From Chryseobacterium indoltheticum (lineage in GTDB: Bacteria > Bacteroidota > Bacteroidia > Flavobacteriales > Weeksellaceae): a stretch of 64,000 bases of DNA. The stretch lies in the NCBI RefSeq assembly GCF_003815915.1, contig NZ_CP033929.1, positions 558,001 through 622,000 of the forward strand, written 5' to 3'. Positions 61,291 to 64,000 of this stretch are shown here, piece by piece; position 1 is the stretch's first letter, and every line of letters starts with the position of its first letter. A program made the translations under genes and the position numbers. The notes under the pieces were generated by a model. The model did not search any database, had not been told where the DNA came from, and saw only the letters and a list, made by a program, of their open reading frames with translations.

Positions 61291-61381
61291 GTTTTTTTAA
61301 AAAATATTTTTAAAATAGTAACTAACAATTCTGATGAAAACATAACCCAACTATGGTAAACAGGTGAGCTTTAGTGTTAAT

Positions 61382-61412
61382 AAAAAAATCACCCCATTGC
61401 TGAGGTGATTTT
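61382..61412 (-). terminator. Terminator after the third T9SS cargo gene
   Basis: Stem AAAATCACC / GGTGATTTT around a ten-base loop, with a seven-base A-run on the left that reads as U-run on the reverse strand; 22 bp after the stop. Confidence 0.8.
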
Positions 61413-61433
61413 ATTATGATTAAAGAAAAATTA

Positions 61434-63506
61434 TTATTCTCTGTTTTTTACCAATACCCATCCGTCATATTTGGTTGGTGTACTGTTTTTGTCGTTTTCG
61501 TTCCAGGTGATTGTGTACCAATATGTTCCTGTAGGAATTTTTTTGTTTCCAGAGGTACCGTTCCACTTGTAGTTTCTTACTTTGTCTGCTTCATAGATTT
61601 TGTTTCCGTATCTGTTGTAAACAACGAATACCAAATTCTTTTTGTAAGCTAAAGCAGAGTAGTCTATTTCGTCGTTAACGTTGTCTCCGTTTGGAGTAAT
61701 TGCGTTCACAAGATTCGGAACAGTAACTTGTATTTGGATAGGGTTACAATCGAATGAGTCTTTTACGAAAATTTTGTTTTCACCTCTCGGCAAACCAGTA
61801 AACACGTTAGAATCTTGCCAATTGATACCGTCTAATGAATATTGATACGGTGCAGATCCTCCCGATGCATTTACTGTAATTGTATTGTTCGTAATGTCGA
61901 TACTTGCAATCACAGGCTGCTGCGAAGGATAAACATGTACTTGCTGAAGAGTAAAACACTTACCAGTTTTTAATTTTACCCAATAAGCACCCACTCCAAC
62001 GTTTGAGATTGACTGGGTTGTAGCACCAGTGCTCCATTCGTATCCGTCAAATCCTGATCCCGCATCAAGAGTCGTTTTATCTTCTAAACAAATAGTTTTG
62101 TCTTTAAGAACTGATGATTTTACAGGAGGCAAAACTTTTAATGTGATTTTTGTGATAGCATAACATCCATCAGTATTTGTTACTCTCACATAGACATCAG
62201 TACTTGTCGTGATATAATTTGTAGCCGGAATAATTTCGTTAGTTCCTGCCAAGGCATTTGCTTGAGAAGTGAAAAATCTTTTTGTAATACCTGTTTGAGA
62301 CGTTACGTTTGCTTGTGTAAGATCGAAAGAAGCAGTTGTAATTGCAGCTTCAATAAAACATGACTCCAAAGTTGCAGGTGTTACCACCACAACAGGAAAA
62401 AAGCTTAAAGTAATCGTAGAATTAGCGGTACAGCCTTCTACTGAAGTTACTTTTACATAAATTGTTTTAGGAGCAGATACATAGGCTGTAGGATTTGTAA
62501 TTTCGTTGGTTCCTGCATTAAGGTCTGCTAATGTAGGATAGTATTTTTTCGTCGCAGTTGGGTCGTCAAAGACATTTGCTGTTGTAAGGTTGAATGTTCC
62601 TGTTCCTGCGCCATTGTTATTACATGCCTGTATTGTTGCATTCTTCGCAACAATGTTTCCTTGCTTGAATTTAAACTTTCCTGTTTGAAAACACCCATTG
62701 GCTGGATTAGTTGGATTAGCTGGATCGGTGTATTTTATTCTATAATAATAAAGTGTTGTGCCATTTATGGTAGTTGTAGTTAATGGGTTCGATCCCGTAA
62801 TTGCATCATTATTAGCATCATGATATGTTATAGTGAAGTTTGGATTACCATTTAATATACCGGATGTTAAAGTTGTGAAATCAAATTGCATTGGAAGCGC
62901 ACATTTCAAAATTTCATTAGGAAGAGCAGGGTTTGTTGCATTCGGTACTCCAGGAGTAATAAATGGGTTAGGCGTTAATGCTGGGTCGTTAAAAGCAGAC
63001 GTTAGAGCTGCTGTACCACCCCATGTTAGAGAAAATCCTAAATTACTTGCCGGAATATAATTGTCTATAAGAACATAATAGACTTCTCCAGCAATTACTT
63101 GAAGCGGAGCGTTCCACTGGCTTCCTGTTTGAGTAGAACTTAATCCTGTAGGACCACTTGTCCCAGAATAATTACAGCTGACAGCATTTCCGAAATCCCA
63201 GGTTGCGCAATCTATATTGGGTCCATAAACCGCAAAATCGTAATCATAGTGAGTAACACCAGGAATAGTATCAGGATTTATTGTAAATTCGATTGTTCCT
63301 GTTGTTGCAGCGGTAAAAACGTACCAAACAGAATGGTTTTCCAGGCCTAGGCAGCTTCCTGAAGTTTGTTCAATAATACTGCCATTAGTATCAGAGTTAT
63401 AAGATATATCAGAATTACCACATACAGGTATCGCAGTGATACAATCTGACTGGGAATAATATAGCTGTGAAGTGATTAAAATAAAAAAAAGTAGTAGTTT
63501 TCTCAT
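61434..63506 (-). CDS. T9SS type B sorting domain protein with different N-terminal head
   Basis: About 690 residues. I start it at the ATG 63506 (MRKLLLFF); a TTG two codons upstream (63512) is possible. Signal about 1-19. The head (about 20-180) is not lectin-like: it has CITAIPVCGNSDISYNS, SVWYVFTAATTGTIEF and GEVYYVLIDNY, resembling the PPC/jellyroll-type head of other flavobacterial cargo. Two of the 85-residue modules (YYPTLADLNAGTNEI and FFTSQANALAGTNEI), the WSTGATTQS unit and the type B sorting domain follow, highly similar to the 56735 paralogue. A TAAATTTG box at 63526-63533 is upstream. Confidence 0.88.
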   Translation of the reverse strand: MRKLLLFFILITSQLYYSQSDCITAIPVCGNSDISYNSDTNGSIIEQTSGSCLGLENHSVWYVFTAATTGTIEFTINPDTIPGVTHYDYDFAVYGPNIDCATWDFGNAVSCNYSGTSGPTGLSSTQTGSQWNAPLQVIAGEVYYVLIDNYIPASNLGFSLTWGGTAALTSAFNDPALTPNPFITPGVPNATNPALPNEILKCALPMQFDFTTLTSGILNGNPNFTITYHDANNDAITGSNPLTTTTINGTTLYYYRIKYTDPANPTNPANGCFQTGKFKFKQGNIVAKNATIQACNNNGAGTGTFNLTTANVFDDPTATKKYYPTLADLNAGTNEITNPTAYVSAPKTIYVKVTSVEGCTANSTITLSFFPVVVVTPATLESCFIEAAITTASFDLTQANVTSQTGITKRFFTSQANALAGTNEIIPATNYITTSTDVYVRVTNTDGCYAITKITLKVLPPVKSSVLKDKTICLEDKTTLDAGSGFDGYEWSTGATTQSISNVGVGAYWVKLKTGKCFTLQQVHVYPSQQPVIASIDITNNTITVNASGGSAPYQYSLDGINWQDSNVFTGLPRGENKIFVKDSFDCNPIQIQVTVPNLVNAITPNGDNVNDEIDYSALAYKKNLVFVVYNRYGNKIYEADKVRNYKWNGTSGNKKIPTGTYWYTITWNENDKNSTPTKYDGWVLVKNRE

Positions 63507-63525
63507 TTCCAAATGATTTTAATTA

Positions 63526-63533
63526 CAAATTTA
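63526..63533 (-). promoter_or_regulatory. -7 box (TAAATTTG) for the T9SS cargo gene at 61434
   Basis: Exact TAnnTTTG match on the reverse strand, 19 bp before the ATG at 63506. No matching -33 element was confirmed. Confidence 0.5.
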
Positions 63534-63573
63534 ACAAAAATTTAATTAATTAAGCGTTATGTTACCTTAAATA

Positions 63574-63603
63574 AAAAAAGCCGTTTATATGACGGCTTTT
63601 TTG
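63574..63603 (-). terminator. Terminator after the fourth T9SS cargo gene
   Basis: Stem AAAAAAGCCGT / ACGGCTTTTTT with a seven-base loop, 15 bp after the stop at 63618. Confidence 0.85.
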
Positions 63604-63617
63604 TTGTTTTTTCATTA

Positions 63618-64000
63618 TTATTCCCTGTTTTTCAATAATACCCATCCAGAGAATTTGATTGGTGTACTTTGTTTATTGTTTTCGTTCCAGGTTACTGAAT
63701 ACCAGTAGTTTCCTGTAGGTGCTTTCTTGCTTCCATTTGCTGTGCCATCCCATTTATAACCATTAGTTTTATCGGCCTGATAGATTTTAGATCCATATCT
63801 GTCAAAAATACTTAGAACTAAGTTTTGTTTTCCGGATAATGCAGAGTAGTCTATTACATCATTTACACCATCTCCATTTGGAGTGATCACGTTTGTAATA
63901 TTTGGAACCACGACATTTACCTGAATAGGCACACAATCGTAGTTGTCTTTAACAAAAACAGTGTGATCACCTCTAGAAATATTAGTGAAAACATTAGAAT
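63618..64000 (-). CDS. T9SS type B sorting domain protein (partial, 5' part outside window)
   Basis: The reverse frame is open from the right edge to the stop at 63618, giving the last 127 codons. The visible start NVFTNISRGDHTVFVKDNYDC corresponds to the residues just before the sorting domain in the other three paralogues. The domain itself is complete: ITPNGDGVNDVIDYSA, IFDRYGSKIY, YKWDGTANG and GNYWYSVTW, ending VLLKNRE. A GTG at 63932 is not the true start because the coding frame continues beyond it. This is the fourth member of the cargo array. Confidence 0.9.
   Translation of the reverse strand, partial: SNVFTNISRGDHTVFVKDNYDCVPIQVNVVVPNITNVITPNGDGVNDVIDYSALSGKQNLVLSIFDRYGSKIYQADKTNGYKWDGTANGSKKAPTGNYWYSVTWNENNKQSTPIKFSGWVLLKNRE

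Noticed and set aside
63618..63932. Stand-alone 104-residue sorting-domain gene starting at GTG 63932
   Set aside because: The reading frame continues without stop to the window edge and matches the paralogues, so it is the 3' end of a larger gene.

Overview
The window is chromosomal DNA from an AT-rich member of the Bacteroidota, most likely Flavobacteriia close to Chryseobacterium (family Weeksellaceae). Three kinds of evidence support this: type IX secretion (T9SS) type B cargo proteins, SusC/TonB-type receptors, an XrtF exosortase pair and flavobacterial DUF families (DUF4271, DUF4293, DUF4296, DUF6702); many promoter-like boxes of the Bacteroidota type TAnnTTTG, often with no Shine-Dalgarno sequence; and the gene order rsfS-ftsH-LUD-cdsA-psd and hemD-DUF4271. 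The genus is an inference. I saw no tRNA, rRNA, CRISPR array, transposase or phage gene.

Layout. 1-6 kb: APC permease (cut by the left edge), msrB, L,D-transpeptidase, a fabF-like synthase / thioesterase / TetR group with a clear operator, and an OsmC protein. 6-10 kb: a metal-handling locus with a TonB receptor carrying two N-terminal HMA domains, a Cys-rich secreted protein and a lipoprotein with three His/Cys repeats. 10-13 kb: a histidine kinase/response regulator pair and an SRPBCC protein. 13-26 kb: housekeeping genes (oligopeptidase B, hemD, dolichol-phosphate-mannose-synthase-like glycosyltransferase, tgt, LptF/G permease, birA, rsfS, ftsH, cdsA, psd). 26-34 kb: MsbA-like ABC exporter, M28 peptidase, rho with a long disordered insert, Mn-type superoxide dismutase. 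33-40 kb: a secreted nuclease/phosphatase divergent from a TonB receptor and a DUF5689 lipoprotein, plausibly a nutrient-scavenging unit. 40-49 kb: nitroreductase-nadB-nadC, another TonB receptor, asd and a cation-efflux transporter. 49-54 kb: exosortase XrtF and its partner, divergent from an AmgK-like kinase / RapZ C-terminal-like protein / MurU-like nucleotidyltransferase / LOG-family cluster that looks like cell-wall amino-sugar recycling. 54-64 kb: four related T9SS type B cargo genes (two with lectin-like heads) surrounding rnhA and dnaB; the last is cut by the right edge.

The best candidates for something under-described are the double-HMA TonB receptor locus (6081-9905), the kinase/RapZ-domain/nucleotidyltransferase cluster (50180-53326), and a set of genes whose promoter box lies only 4 nt or so from the start codon (leaderless mRNAs). 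Intergenic DNA also carries several dispersed palindromic repeats, two of which differ only by compensated stem substitutions. All functions are assigned by recognising motifs and family features; no database search was run.
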